Shown piece after piece: positions 15,826 through 25,444 of a stretch of DNA of 64,000 bases; position 1 is the first letter of the stretch, and each line of letters opens with the position of its first letter. The stretch is from positions 62,001-126,000 of the forward strand of contig NZ_JAATEN010000013.1 of assembly GCF_012034935.1 (NCBI RefSeq). The letters are read 5' to 3'. Below the pieces are notes generated by a model that had not been told where the DNA came from, did not search any database, and saw nothing but the letters and a program-made list of their open reading frames with translations. The position numbers and the translations under genes are program-made. This DNA comes from Streptomyces zingiberis. Its GTDB lineage: Bacteria > Actinomycetota > Actinomycetes > Streptomycetales > Streptomycetaceae.

Positions 15826-16212
15826 TCACTCCGCGGGGGCCGCCTCCCGGCTTCCCGGCGGAGTGTCACGCACCCCCAGGCGCAGGTGTTCCACGTGGTG
15901 GAGGGCCTGGTCGAGGAGTTGGGCGACGTGGTCGTCGTGGAGGGCGTAGACGATCGAGCGCCCGTGGCGTTCGCCGGTGACCAGGCCGAGGTTGCGCAGC
16001 AGCCGCAGCTGGTGGGAGCAGGCCGAGGTCTCCATGCCGACGGCACCGGCGAGATCCCCGACCGCACAGGGCCCTTCCTGGAGGCGCGCCAGGATGTGCA
16101 GCCGCGACGGGGTGGCGAGGGCCTGGAGGGTCGCGGCGACATCGGCGGCGCCGAGCGCCTCAAGACGTTCACGGGTGGTGGCGCTGCTGGTCGTGACACG
16201 TCCGTGGCCCAT
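15826..16212 (-). CDS. nmtR: NmtR-like ArsR/SmtB-family nickel/cobalt sensor
   Basis: A 128-residue winged-helix repressor. The recognition region is SACSHQLRLLRNLGLV. The C-terminal alpha-5 helix carries Asp93, His95, His106 and His109, the same spacing as the Ni/Co ligands of mycobacterial NmtR (Asp91, His93, His104, His107). Starting at the ATG at 16212 gives the N-terminus MGHG, matching NmtR, whose Gly2 amine and His3 complete the nickel site. Upstream in-frame ATGs (16221, 16224, 16254) would bury that motif. It is divergent from the metal ATPase at 16309 and probably represses it from the palindrome at 16240-16253. The metal is inferred from the ligand set. Confidence 0.85.
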   Translation of the reverse strand: MGHGRVTTSSATTRERLEALGAADVAATLQALATPSRLHILARLQEGPCAVGDLAGAVGMETSACSHQLRLLRNLGLVTGERHGRSIVYALHDDHVAQLLDQALHHVEHLRLGVRDTPPGSREAAPAE

Positions 16213-16238
16213 GCGCCCCATCATAGGAGGAGCCACAT

Positions 16239-16267
16239 TTGAATACCTGTTCATTCGTTCCTGTAAC
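16239..16267 (+). promoter_or_regulatory. ArsR-type operator within the metal-ATPase promoter
   Basis: TGAATA-CC-TGTTCA (16240-16253) is a 6-2-6 near-perfect palindrome, the core form of SmtB/ArsR operators. It overlaps a possible -35 TTGAAT (16239-16244) and fills the spacer to TGTAAC (16262-16267). Repressor binding here would block the rightward ATPase promoter and possibly the leftward regulator gene. Confidence 0.65.
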
Positions 16268-16308
16268 GTGGGTGCGCCACCCTGCCCCACCCGAAGGGTC
16301 CCTCCGCC

Positions 16309-18291
<1,983 letters not shown>

Positions 18292-18344
18292 GGAAGCACG
18301 CCCGGCGCGGCCCCTGACGTCACGCGGACGTCCCGGCCCCTGCC

Positions 18345-18388
18345 GGAGCCGCCCGCTCCCGGCCCTTCCCCCGGGAGCGGGCGGCTCC
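18345..18388 (+). terminator. Strong hairpin after the metal ATPase gene
   Basis: A perfect 16-bp inverted repeat (18345-18360 with 18373-18388, 12-nt loop), 54 bp after the stop codon and upstream of the MerR promoter, which it insulates. Confidence 0.75.
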
Positions 18389-18479
18389 GCACGGGGACCC
18401 CCGGGCCGGGGCGCAGCCACCGGCGGCTCCGACCACGCGGGACCGCCCCCGGGCAGCCGCCGGCCCCGCGCCACCGAGA

Positions 18480-18510
18480 TTGACCTTGACGCAACGGCAA
18501 GGTGTCTCAT
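18480..18510 (+). promoter_or_regulatory. MerR-type promoter/operator driving a leaderless transcript
   Basis: -35 TTGACC (18480-18485) and -10 TCTCAT (18505-18510) are separated by 19 bp, the long spacer typical of MerR-controlled promoters. Within it lies the inverted repeat ACCTTGAC-N5-GGCAAGGT (18483-18503) with one mismatch. The -10 ends 6 nt before the ATG at 18517, so transcription would start on or next to the start codon. Confidence 0.78.
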
Positions 18511-18516
18511 GACGGC

Positions 18517-19251
18517 ATGCGCATAGGAGAGATCGCGGCGCTCGTCGGCCTCACCACCCGGGCGATCCGCCACTACCACCACGTCGGGCTGCTCCCGGAA
18601 CCGGAGCGGCGGCCCAACGGCTACCGGGCGTACGGCGTGCGGGACGCCGTCCTGCTCGCCCGGGTGCGCCGCCTCACCGAACTCGGCCTCAGCCTCGACG
18701 AGGTGCGCGACACCCTCCGTGACGACACCGGACGCGAACTCGCCGAGGTGCTGGCGGAACTCGACGCCGACCTGGCCCGCCAGGAAGCCGCCATCCGGGA
18801 GCGCCGCCGCCGGCTCGGCGCCCTGCTGGCCGACCCGCCGGGCCCGGCCGGGCCCGTCTCACCGGGCCTTGCCGCCCTGCTGGCCCAGGCCCCGGGGACG
18901 GACTCCCCGAGCGCGGCCAAGGACCGCGAGTACCTCCCTCTGATGGACGGCACGAGCGCCGCTCACCAGAGACTCTTCGCGCTGCTCGGGAAGGCGGTCG
19001 CCGACCCCGCGGCGGCCGGGCTCTACGAGCGCTTCGACGCGCTCGCCGACGCCCCGGTCCACGATCCGCGCGTCGCGTCCCTGGCGGCCGACCTGATGGC
19101 CGCCGTCCCCGACGAGCTGTTCGCCGCGATCCCGGAGGGCGAGGCGGTCGTGCCCGGATTCAAGGAGGCGCTGCTCGCCGAGTACACCCCCGCGCAGGCG
19201 GAAGTGGTGAGCAGGCTGATGCAGGCGTTCATGGAGAGGAGCCGGGGATGA
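18517..19251 (+). CDS. MerR-family transcriptional regulator
   Basis: A 244-residue protein. The N-terminal winged helix (MRIGEIAALVGLTTRAIRHY, about residues 1-20, then YRAYGVRDAVLLARVRRL) is a canonical MerR DNA-binding domain. A coiled-coil linker is at about 75-105. A helical C-terminal domain without metal-binding cysteines suggests a small-molecule or unknown ligand. The start at 18517 is chosen because the upstream MerR promoter predicts a leaderless mRNA beginning there; the in-frame GTG at 18502 lies inside the promoter. The next gene starts at 19248 inside this stop codon, so the two are translationally coupled. Confidence 0.85.
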   Translation: MRIGEIAALVGLTTRAIRHYHHVGLLPEPERRPNGYRAYGVRDAVLLARVRRLTELGLSLDEVRDTLRDDTGRELAEVLAELDADLARQEAAIRERRRRLGALLADPPGPAGPVSPGLAALLAQAPGTDSPSAAKDREYLPLMDGTSAAHQRLFALLGKAVADPAAAGLYERFDALADAPVHDPRVASLAADLMAAVPDELFAAIPEGEAVVPGFKEALLAEYTPAQAEVVSRLMQAFMERSRG

Positions 19252-20087
19252 GCGGCGGACCGAGGGGCGTACGGGCGGCACGGATCGTGGCGACCGTCCT
19301 GCTGGCGGGGGAACTGGCCCTGGCCGTCTGCCTGCTGGCCGGGGTCCGGCTGCCCGGGTGGGCACTGGTGGCCGTCGAGGCGGTCGTGCTCGCGGCGCTG
19401 CTGCTGGAGGCCTGGGTGCTGCGATCGCTGTACGTCGCCGCGCGCGCCCGGGGCGCCGGCCGCCGGGCCGCCTGGCGGGCCGCCGTGCGGCAGGCGGTGC
19501 CGGTGACGGCCCGGCGCCTGCTCCTGCACGAGCTGCGCGGCCTGGCCGCCCTGGGGCGGTGGGCCCGGCGCTCCACCCACGGGGTGCGCCCCGGGGACCT
19601 GGCCGCCGGGTACACCGGACCGCAGACCGCGATGGTGTACGGGCTGCTCTTCGTACTGGTCGTCGAGACGGTGGCACTGGCCCTCGTCATCCCCTGGCCC
19701 GTGCTCCACCGGGTGGTTCTGATACTCGACCTGTACGGGGTCGTCTTCGTCCTGGCCCTGCACGCCGCCTGCGTCACCCGGCCGCACGTCGTGCACGCGG
19801 ACGGCTCGTTGCGGATCCGGTACGGCGTTCTCTTCGACCTCGCCGTACCGGCGGACGCGATCGCCTCGGTACGGGTCGACCGGCGCTATCCCGACGGCCC
19901 TCTGATCACCCTCTCCGGGGACGGGGTCCTCGACCTCGCCGTGGGCAGCCAGACCTCCGTGACCCTGGAGCTGAACCGTCCACTCCGCTTCACCCGCCCG
20001 CTCGGCGCCGTGGAGGAGGCCCGCACCATACGCTTCCACGCCGACGACCCGCGCGCAGTGGTCGGCGCCCTCCGGCAGACGGCGTGA
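19248..20087 (+). CDS. Membrane protein of unknown function, coupled to the MerR regulator
   Basis: A protein of 279 residues. Four hydrophobic segments are visible at about residues 12-30, 38-60, 128-148 and 155-172. A C-terminal soluble domain rich in beta strands follows (about 180-279: VHADGSLRIRYGVLFDLAVP...DGVLDLAVGSQTSVTLEL), resembling PH-like domains of bacterial membrane proteins. The ATGA overlap with the MerR gene implies co-translation and co-regulation by the 18480-18510 promoter. I do not recognise the family. A role in responding to whatever the MerR protein senses is inference. Confidence 0.7.
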   Translation: MSGGPRGVRAARIVATVLLAGELALAVCLLAGVRLPGWALVAVEAVVLAALLLEAWVLRSLYVAARARGAGRRAAWRAAVRQAVPVTARRLLLHELRGLAALGRWARRSTHGVRPGDLAAGYTGPQTAMVYGLLFVLVVETVALALVIPWPVLHRVVLILDLYGVVFVLALHAACVTRPHVVHADGSLRIRYGVLFDLAVPADAIASVRVDRRYPDGPLITLSGDGVLDLAVGSQTSVTLELNRPLRFTRPLGAVEEARTIRFHADDPRAVVGALRQTA

Positions 20088-20119
20088 CCGGTGTACGGCG
20101 GGCGCACGGCCGGCGTTCC

Positions 20120-20332
20120 TCAGAACCGGAAGGCCCCTCCCCCGGCCGCCCGTATGAACTCCGCCCAGGCGCCAGCGCCGAGGGCGCAGACTCCGATGCC
20201 GAGGTTCTTGGAATCGCGTACGGCCACCCGCCGACCACCCGGCCCAGGCCGCCACTCCAGGCAGTTACTGCCTTCCGAGCCGGAGTGGCTGGACTTCCGC
20301 CACACGGCCGTGAACTGGTCGTTCCCATGCAT
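20120..20332 (-). CDS. DUF397 protein
   Basis: A 70-residue protein with the DUF397 core: WRKSSHSGSEGSNCLEW, VAVRDSKN, WAEFIRA. Such proteins are almost confined to actinomycetes and sit next to DUF5753/HTH regulators, as here (17-bp gap downstream of the gene at 20351-21202). In WhiJ-type loci the DUF397 partner is thought to act with the HTH protein in developmental regulation. It is probably the last gene of a two-gene transcript. Confidence 0.88.
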   Translation of the reverse strand: MHGNDQFTAVWRKSSHSGSEGSNCLEWRPGPGGRRVAVRDSKNLGIGVCALGAGAWAEFIRAAGGGAFRF

Positions 20333-20350
20333 GACGCCACCTCGGAAGCT

Positions 20351-21202
20351 TCACTGGTCCCGCGCCAGCCGCAGGATCAGGTCCATGGACTGCCGCGACG
20401 ATAGGGCGGTGGCCCGGAGGTGGTCAAAGGTCATGCGGTAGCGGCGAACCTGCTCCGCTTCTTCCAGGTAGAGCCTGCTGTCCTGGTGATCGAGCGCGAC
20501 GACCTCCAGGCCTGCGGGCGGCCCGTGGGAGACGACGGTGAAGGGCCCGTCGATCCCTGGGTGCGCCCCAATACCGAAGGGGAGAACCTGAACGCAGACC
20601 CTGGGAGGATTGTTGATCTCCGCGAGGTGGCGCAGTTGAGCCGCCATCGTCTTCCGTCCACCCACCTGCCGGTGCAGAGCCGCCTCGTCCAGGACGGCGA
20701 TGAACTGCGGCCCGCCTTCTTCCGCCAGAATGCGCTGCCGAGCCATGCGCACGGCCACAAATGGTTCGGCCGCGTCTCCGGTGAGTCCGCACCCCTCCAT
20801 GAGCGCGCGTGCATAACCTTCCGTCTGTAGCAGGCCAGGCACCAGGATGGTCTCGAAGTCGAGTATCACGGTGGCTTCGGCCTCCATGGCGATGCGCTCG
20901 ATGTCCGGCCGGCGCAGAACCCCGCTGTACTGCTGCCACCAGCCCTTGCGCCGACTCGATCGCGCCAGGCTGAGGAGCGCCTCCCGCTGGTTCGAGTCCT
21001 CGACCCCGTAGAGGTCGAGCATGGTTTCCAGGTCGATCTTCCGTGGGGCTGAGAGCCCCTTCTCAATGCGTCCGATCTTGGTGTTCCAACAGCCAAGGCG
21101 CTCCGCCACGACCTCCCGGCTGACACCGGCTTCCTCCCGCAGCTGTTTCAGCCGAGCACCCAAATGCTGCTTCCGGACTGTCGGTTGCTGTGATGGCGGC
21201 AT
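20351..21202 (-). CDS. XRE-family HTH regulator with DUF5753 domain (WhiJ/AbaA-type)
   Basis: A 283-residue protein. The N-terminal helix-turn-helix (about residues 14-68) reads LGARLKQLREEAGVSREVVA...NTKIGRIEKG. The DUF5753 domain (about 95-275) has ILVPGLLQTEGYARALM, RQRILAEEGGPQFIAVLDEAALH and the FDHLRATALS tail. The ATG has GGGGAG 5 nt upstream. It is divergent from an anti-sigma-like ATPase (21397) and followed by DUF397. This three-gene arrangement recurs many times in Streptomyces genomes and includes whiJ and abaA loci that affect sporulation and antibiotic production. The target is unknown. Confidence 0.87.
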   Translation of the reverse strand: MPPSQQPTVRKQHLGARLKQLREEAGVSREVVAERLGCWNTKIGRIEKGLSAPRKIDLETMLDLYGVEDSNQREALLSLARSSRRKGWWQQYSGVLRRPDIERIAMEAEATVILDFETILVPGLLQTEGYARALMEGCGLTGDAAEPFVAVRMARQRILAEEGGPQFIAVLDEAALHRQVGGRKTMAAQLRHLAEINNPPRVCVQVLPFGIGAHPGIDGPFTVVSHGPPAGLEVVALDHQDSRLYLEEAEQVRRYRMTFDHLRATALSSRQSMDLILRLARDQ

Positions 21203-21326
21203 GTTCTCCCCTCGAGTGGCGGTGACTCAGTGTGCCGCATCCGACTGTTCACGTGACAACTGCATCCCCTATGCGGGCATTTGCCTCACCCGAAGGTAGC
21301 AACTGCCACTTCAGCGCCTTGCATTT

Positions 21327-21355
21327 TGTCAGTGACGGACAGCATCTTTCTGACA
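21327..21355. promoter_or_regulatory. Inverted repeat in the divergent HTH/ATPase control region
   Basis: TGTCAG (21327-21332) and CTGACA (21350-21355) form an inverted repeat with a 17-nt spacer in the 194-bp divergent region. The surrounding DNA is clearly less GC-rich than its neighbours. It is a candidate operator for the HTH protein. Confidence 0.45.
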
Positions 21356-21396
21356 GCGCACCGCTACCGGCGGTGCTCCGGCGAGGGGAGTTCGTC

Positions 21397-21801
21397 ATGT
21401 CTCCGGTGCTGTGCACGGATGCCCGTACCTACGTCGCCCACGAACTCGGCGTGCGGCAGGCGAGACAGCGTGCCGATCGACTACTCGCCGATCACGGCTG
21501 GGTTGAGGACGCCCGGGCCGACGCCGTGCTGGTGGTCGCCGAGTTGGCGGCCAACGCGCTGTGCCACGCACCCGGTACGGACTTCCGGGTCACGCTCGCG
21601 CTGCACCAGGACAGGGTGCGGGTGGAGGTCGCCGACGGGAACGCCCGGGACCGGCCACGGCCCCGGCGGGCGTCCGACGAGGCGTGCGACGGCCGGGGCC
21701 TGCTGCTGGTGGAGTCGCTGTCCGTGGAGTGGGGCCGGGTGGTGGACGGATCGGGCAGCGGAAAGACGGTCTGGGCGCTGGTCAGGCGGGGACCAGGGTG
21801 A
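21397..21801 (+). CDS. Anti-sigma-factor-like ATP-binding protein (HATPase_c)
   Basis: A single-domain GHKL ATPase of 134 residues, RsbW/SpoIIAB-like. The N-box is VVAELAANALCHAP, the G1-type box is VEVADGNARDRPRP, and the G2-type box is DGRGLLLVESLSVEWG. The ATG has GAGGGGAG 6 nt upstream. It is divergent from the WhiJ/AbaA-type regulator and belongs to the same locus type. It could act as an anti-sigma kinase or protein-binding switch. Its last 20 bp overlap the convergent methyltransferase gene. Confidence 0.82.
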   Translation: MSPVLCTDARTYVAHELGVRQARQRADRLLADHGWVEDARADAVLVVAELAANALCHAPGTDFRVTLALHQDRVRVEVADGNARDRPRPRRASDEACDGRGLLLVESLSVEWGRVVDGSGSGKTVWALVRRGPG

Positions 21802-22546
21802 GGTAGGCCATGCCGAGCAGGCCGCGGTAGCCGGCGAGCCAGGAGGTGCGCTGGCGGTCCAGCCGCTCGCGGGTCTCCGCGGCCGACGGGTGGCCGGGGT
21901 GGGCCGCGAGCCAGACCTCCCGGTCGGCGCGGTAGCCGGACTCGAACTCCTCCCACTCGTCCTCGTTCGCCGTCTCGATCCACTCGGGCCGGAAACCGGC
22001 GTCGAGAGCGGCGTCGACCAGGCCGGGGAGGTCGTGGTGGTCGGCGGCGGTGGCGCCGGGCCACAGGGCGGCCAGTTCGCCCTCGGACGGTGTGCGCTGC
22101 CAGAAGCCCTCACCGAAGAGCACCCGTCCGCCGGGGGAGACGAGGCGGCGCAGCGCACGGAGGGCGACGGCCGCCGCGTCGCCCGTCGCACCCTCCTCCA
22201 GCAGGGCGTGGCCGGAGCCGACACACAGCACGAGGCCGGCGGGCCCGCGCGCCGTCCCGGCCGCGGACTCCTCGGCGAACTCCACCCGGCCGTCGAGCCC
22301 GCGCCGCAGTGCGTTCTCCCGTCCCCGGGCGAGATCGCCGGCGTTCACGTCGAGCCCGGTACCGGTGGCCGCGGGCGCGGCGGCGAGGACCCGGAGCAGC
22401 AACTCGCCCCAGCCGCAGCCGATGTCGAGGACGGTAGCGGGTTCGTGCCTGGTCAGCCGTTCGACCAGCCGGCCGGCGCGCGCCTCGGAGAGCGGGCCGT
22501 GGAAGGTGAGACGGGTGAGGCGGGGCGGGAGAGCACTGTCGTTCAT
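21782..22546 (-). CDS. Class I SAM-dependent methyltransferase
   Basis: A 254-residue protein with the Rossmann-fold methyltransferase pattern. Motif I is VLDIGCGWGELLLRVL (about residues 39-54), the acidic end of strand 2 is GTGLDVNAGDL, and post-motif III is LVSPGGRVLFGEGFW. The central GFWQRTPSE...DLPGLVDAALDAGF matches small-molecule methyltransferases. The start at 22546 is chosen because the longer frame upstream adds only low-complexity residues; no strong ribosome site is visible. Substrate unknown. Confidence 0.82.
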   Translation of the reverse strand: MNDSALPPRLTRLTFHGPLSEARAGRLVERLTRHEPATVLDIGCGWGELLLRVLAAAPAATGTGLDVNAGDLARGRENALRRGLDGRVEFAEESAAGTARGPAGLVLCVGSGHALLEEGATGDAAAVALRALRRLVSPGGRVLFGEGFWQRTPSEGELAALWPGATAADHHDLPGLVDAALDAGFRPEWIETANEDEWEEFESGYRADREVWLAAHPGHPSAAETRERLDRQRTSWLAGYRGLLGMAYLTLVPA

Positions 22547-22633
22547 GGGCCGGAACCTATGCGCGGAGACCGCTACCCGGACAGCGATTATCGGGGGCGC
22601 CGCCCACTCCACCGGCCTCCCCCGTCCGGCGGT

Positions 22634-23248
22634 TCAGCCGCGTGGGAAGTCGCCGGTCTCCAGGACCACGTCGATGCCGGCTTCCTTGAGGTCGATGCGC
22701 TCGCCGAAAGCGAAGGTCTGAGCGGTCCAGAAGGTGCCGTCCTTCGGCCGGGTGTGGAGGTGGCACTCACCGGTGTACGGATCAGCGATCAGATAGGCGG
22801 CGACTTCGGCAACGGCGTACGCCTTCTTCTTCGGCCCGTAGTCGTTCCGGTCCGTGCCCCGGGAGATGACTTCCGACACGTACTCGACGTCCTGGTGCTC
22901 CCAGAGTCCCTTGTCGTTCTTCTCCGCGCCCTGCCGGAGAACGACCAGATCAGGGCAGAAACCATTGAGGCCCCCCGGGAAATCGATCCGCACACCCGAC
23001 TTGATCTGCTTCCTGGCGTAGCGGACCCGCAGCTGGTCATAGACAGCCGCGATCAGATCCCAGTGGGAATCCCGCTGCGGTGACACGACGATAGCCCCCT
23101 CGACGATCTCGGCCTTGTAGCCCTCGGGGATCTGCATCCGCTCCATCGCCTGGAACAGTTCATCCAGCCCGGACACCGGCGCGTGTCGTCCGGACGTGGA
23201 GGCGTCGCAGTCGGCCATGTCGGTCCTGTCCACCAGTTCGACGGCCAT
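22634..23248 (-). CDS. Uma2-family putative endonuclease (DUF820), copy B
   Basis: A 204-residue paralogue of the protein at 15129-15719. It has AEIVEGAIVVSPQRDSHW, GVRIDFPGGLNGFCPDLV, VEYVSEVISRGTDRNDYGPKKK and LIADPYTGECHLHTRP. The acidic residues and lysine expected for the nuclease fold are kept. Compared with copy A it has about 10 extra residues near the N-terminus and a divergent C-terminus. The ATG at 23248 has GGGGAGGAG upstream. The promoter block is 27/28 identical to that of copy A. Confidence 0.8.
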   Translation of the reverse strand: MAVELVDRTDMADCDASTSGRHAPVSGLDELFQAMERMQIPEGYKAEIVEGAIVVSPQRDSHWDLIAAVYDQLRVRYARKQIKSGVRIDFPGGLNGFCPDLVVLRQGAEKNDKGLWEHQDVEYVSEVISRGTDRNDYGPKKKAYAVAEVAAYLIADPYTGECHLHTRPKDGTFWTAQTFAFGERIDLKEAGIDVVLETGDFPRG

Positions 23249-23275
23249 GGTGCCGCTCCTCCCCGCCGCGCCTGT

Positions 23276-23317
23276 GCGCGGCCGGGAAATACAACGATAT
23301 GCACGGGCCCCGGTCAC
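23276..23317 (-). promoter_or_regulatory. Conserved Uma2 promoter, copy B
   Basis: On the minus strand, GTGACC (23312-23317) and TTGTAT are separated by 17 bp. The 28-bp block 23276-23303 differs from 15752-15779 by a single base. The leader down to the ribosome site is also similar to copy A. Confidence 0.6.
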
Positions 23318-23345
23318 GCGGGGAGGCGGCGCGGCCGGAGGACCG

Positions 23346-23379
23346 CCGCCCCGCCCCGCGCGCGGCGGTGGCGGGGCGG
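23346..23379 (-). terminator. Hairpin after the gamma-aminobutyraldehyde dehydrogenase gene
   Basis: A 10-bp perfect inverted repeat (23346-23355 with 23370-23379, 14-nt loop), about 45 bp beyond the dehydrogenase stop on the minus strand. Confidence 0.55.
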
Positions 23380-23423
23380 AGAGCGGCGGGGCTCCCCCGG
23401 GCGCCCGCCGCCCCGCGGGTGGC

Positions 23424-24863
23424 TCAGCCCTCCAGGGACGTCATCACGTGCTTGACGCGCGTGTAGTCCTCGAAGCCGTAGGCGGAGAGGTCCTTGCCGT
23501 AGCCGGACTTCTTGAACCCGCCGTGCGGCATCTCCGCGACCAGCGGGATGTGGGTGTTGATCCACACGCAGCCGAAGTCCAGCGCGCGGGACATCCGCAT
23601 GGCGCGCCCGTGGTCCTTGGTCCACACCGAGGAGGCGAGGGCGTACTCGACGCCGTTGGCGTACTCCAGCGCCTGGGCCTCGCCGGTGAAGGACTGCACG
23701 GTGATCACGGGGCCGAAGACCTCGTTCTGGATGATCTCGTCGTCCTGCTTCAGCCCGGAGACCACGGTCGGGGCGTAGAAGTACCCCTTGTCGCCGACGC
23801 GGTGGCCGCCCGCCTCGACCTTGGCGTGGCCGGGCAGGCGCTCGACGAAGCCGGAGACCTTGGCGAGGTGGTCGGCGTTGTTCAGCGCCCCGTAGAGCAC
23901 GTCCTCGTCGTCCGGCTGCCCCGTCTTCGTCTCGGCCGCGGCCTTGGCCAGGGCGGTGACGAACTCGTCGTGCACCGACTCGTGGACGAGGACGCGGGTG
24001 GCGGCGGTGCAGTCCTGGCCGGCGTTGAAGAACCCGGCCTCGGTGATGCCCTCCACCGCCTTGGCGAGGTCGGCGTCCTCGAAGACGACGACCGGCGCCT
24101 TGCCGCCGAGCTCCAGGTGGACGCGCTTGACGTCCCTGGCGGCGCTCGCGGCCACCTCGGTGCCGGCCCGCACCGAGCCGGTGATGGAGGCCATCGCCGG
24201 GACCTTGTGCTCGACCATCAGGCGGCCGGTGTCCCGGTCCCCGCAGACGACGTTGAAGACGCCCTGGGGCACGACCGAGCCGATGATCTCCGCCAGCAGC
24301 ACGGTGGAGGCCGGGGTGGTGTCCGAGGGCTTGAGGACGACGGTGTTGCCCGCGGCCAGCGCCGGGGCGAACTTCCACACCGCCATCATCATCGGGTAGT
24401 TCCACGGCGCGACCTGCGCACACACCCCGACCGGCTCCCTGCGCACGTAGGAGGTCAGGCCCTCCATGTACTCGCCGCCGGAGAGGCCCTCCAGCATCCG
24501 GGCCGCGCCCGCGAAGAAGCGGACCTGGTCCAGCATCATCGGGATCTCCTCGGAGCGGGTCAGCCCGATCGGCTTGCCGGTGTCCCGGCTCTCGACCGCG
24601 ATCAGCTCCTCGGCGCGCTCCTCCATCGCGTCCGCGATCTTCAGCAGCGCCTTCTGCCGCTCCCCCGGCACCAGGTCCCGCCAGGCGGGGAACGCGGCCT
24701 CGGCGGCGGCCATCGCCGCGTCCACGTCGGCGGCGCCGGACAGCGGGGCGGTGGCGTACGCCTCGCCGGTGGCCGGGTCGATCACCTCGGAGGTCCGGCC
24801 GTCGGCGGCATCCCGGAACTCCCCGTCGATGTAGTTGCGCAGACGACGCAGTTCGGTGGTCAC
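23424..24863 (-). CDS. Gamma-aminobutyraldehyde dehydrogenase-type aldehyde dehydrogenase
   Basis: A 479-residue ALDH with catalytic Cys285 in NAGQDCTAATR, Glu251 in LELGGKAP, cofactor motifs WNYPMMM and KPSDTTP, and the C-terminal HGGFKKSGYGKD. The GQDCTAATR active-site string and overall pattern fit the putrescine-route aminobutyraldehyde dehydrogenases (PatD/Prr type), which make GABA from 4-aminobutanal. The GTG at 24863 has AGGGAGGGG 6-8 nt upstream; a GTG 9 nt earlier is too close to it. Its product would feed gabT at 10218. It stands alone between a terminator and a divergent ABC operon. Confidence 0.82.
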   Translation of the reverse strand: MTTELRRLRNYIDGEFRDAADGRTSEVIDPATGEAYATAPLSGAADVDAAMAAAEAAFPAWRDLVPGERQKALLKIADAMEERAEELIAVESRDTGKPIGLTRSEEIPMMLDQVRFFAGAARMLEGLSGGEYMEGLTSYVRREPVGVCAQVAPWNYPMMMAVWKFAPALAAGNTVVLKPSDTTPASTVLLAEIIGSVVPQGVFNVVCGDRDTGRLMVEHKVPAMASITGSVRAGTEVAASAARDVKRVHLELGGKAPVVVFEDADLAKAVEGITEAGFFNAGQDCTAATRVLVHESVHDEFVTALAKAAAETKTGQPDDEDVLYGALNNADHLAKVSGFVERLPGHAKVEAGGHRVGDKGYFYAPTVVSGLKQDDEIIQNEVFGPVITVQSFTGEAQALEYANGVEYALASSVWTKDHGRAMRMSRALDFGCVWINTHIPLVAEMPHGGFKKSGYGKDLSAYGFEDYTRVKHVMTSLEG

Positions 24864-25444
24864 GTGTGCCACCCCTCCCTGTCGGTGTCCAATGGGTGAG
24901 ACACCCCACCCTAAACGGTGAGGTGGCCGGCGCAGCAGGGGACGGCACGGTCCGGCCGGGGCGCGCGGTGCCGCACACCGGCGCGAGCGGACCTCCCGCT
25001 TCCGGCGTGCCCGTGGAGCCGGTGGAGGCACCGCGCCCGGCCCGCCACCGGTGGAAGCCGGCCCGGCCCGTGGCCCGCCGTCCCCCTGCCCCGGGCCGGA
25101 ACTCCGCCCGCGGCGCCCGGGGCCCTGCCGGGGGCCGGAGCGGGAGGGCGCCCGGAACCGGGCCCGGGGATCCAGCCCGGAGAACCACCCGGAGCCAGGA
25201 CGGGGCGGCCCGCCCGGGCCCGCGCGGGCCGCCCGGCCGGGATGGAGCCGAGTGCCGGGCGCCGCGCGGGCCGGGCCGGGCCGGGCCGGGCCGGGCCATC
25301 CGATCGGACGAAAATCAGCGCGCGTCCGTCCCCCGGTGCGGTGGGGCGCCGACCGGTTCCCTACCGTCTCTGGCACCTACTGGTCCCAGGTTCCGGCCGC
25401 CGCGCCCGGCGGCCGGACCGCTCACACAAGCCGAGGTGCTCACC
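24864..25444. other. Divergent intergenic region with a GGGCC microsatellite
   Basis: 580 bp without a credible gene. Near the dehydrogenase start the sequence GGGTGAGACACCC forms a short inverted repeat and TTTAGGGT on the minus strand is a possible -10. At 25268-25297 there are six perfect GGGCC repeats. The ABC gene has GAGG 8 nt before its ATG. Confidence 0.5.
25268..25297. repeat. Six tandem GGGCC pentamers
   Basis: A perfect (GGGCC)6 array within the divergent intergenic region, prone to slippage and hairpin formation. Confidence 0.85.

Noticed and set aside
18502-18516. GTG at 18502 as the MerR start codon
   Set aside because: It lies within the spacer and -10 region of the MerR promoter; transcription would start downstream of it.
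20091-20441. Plus-strand open frame opposite the DUF397/HTH genes
   Set aside because: The minus strand encodes clear DUF397 and HTH-DUF5753 proteins at this place.
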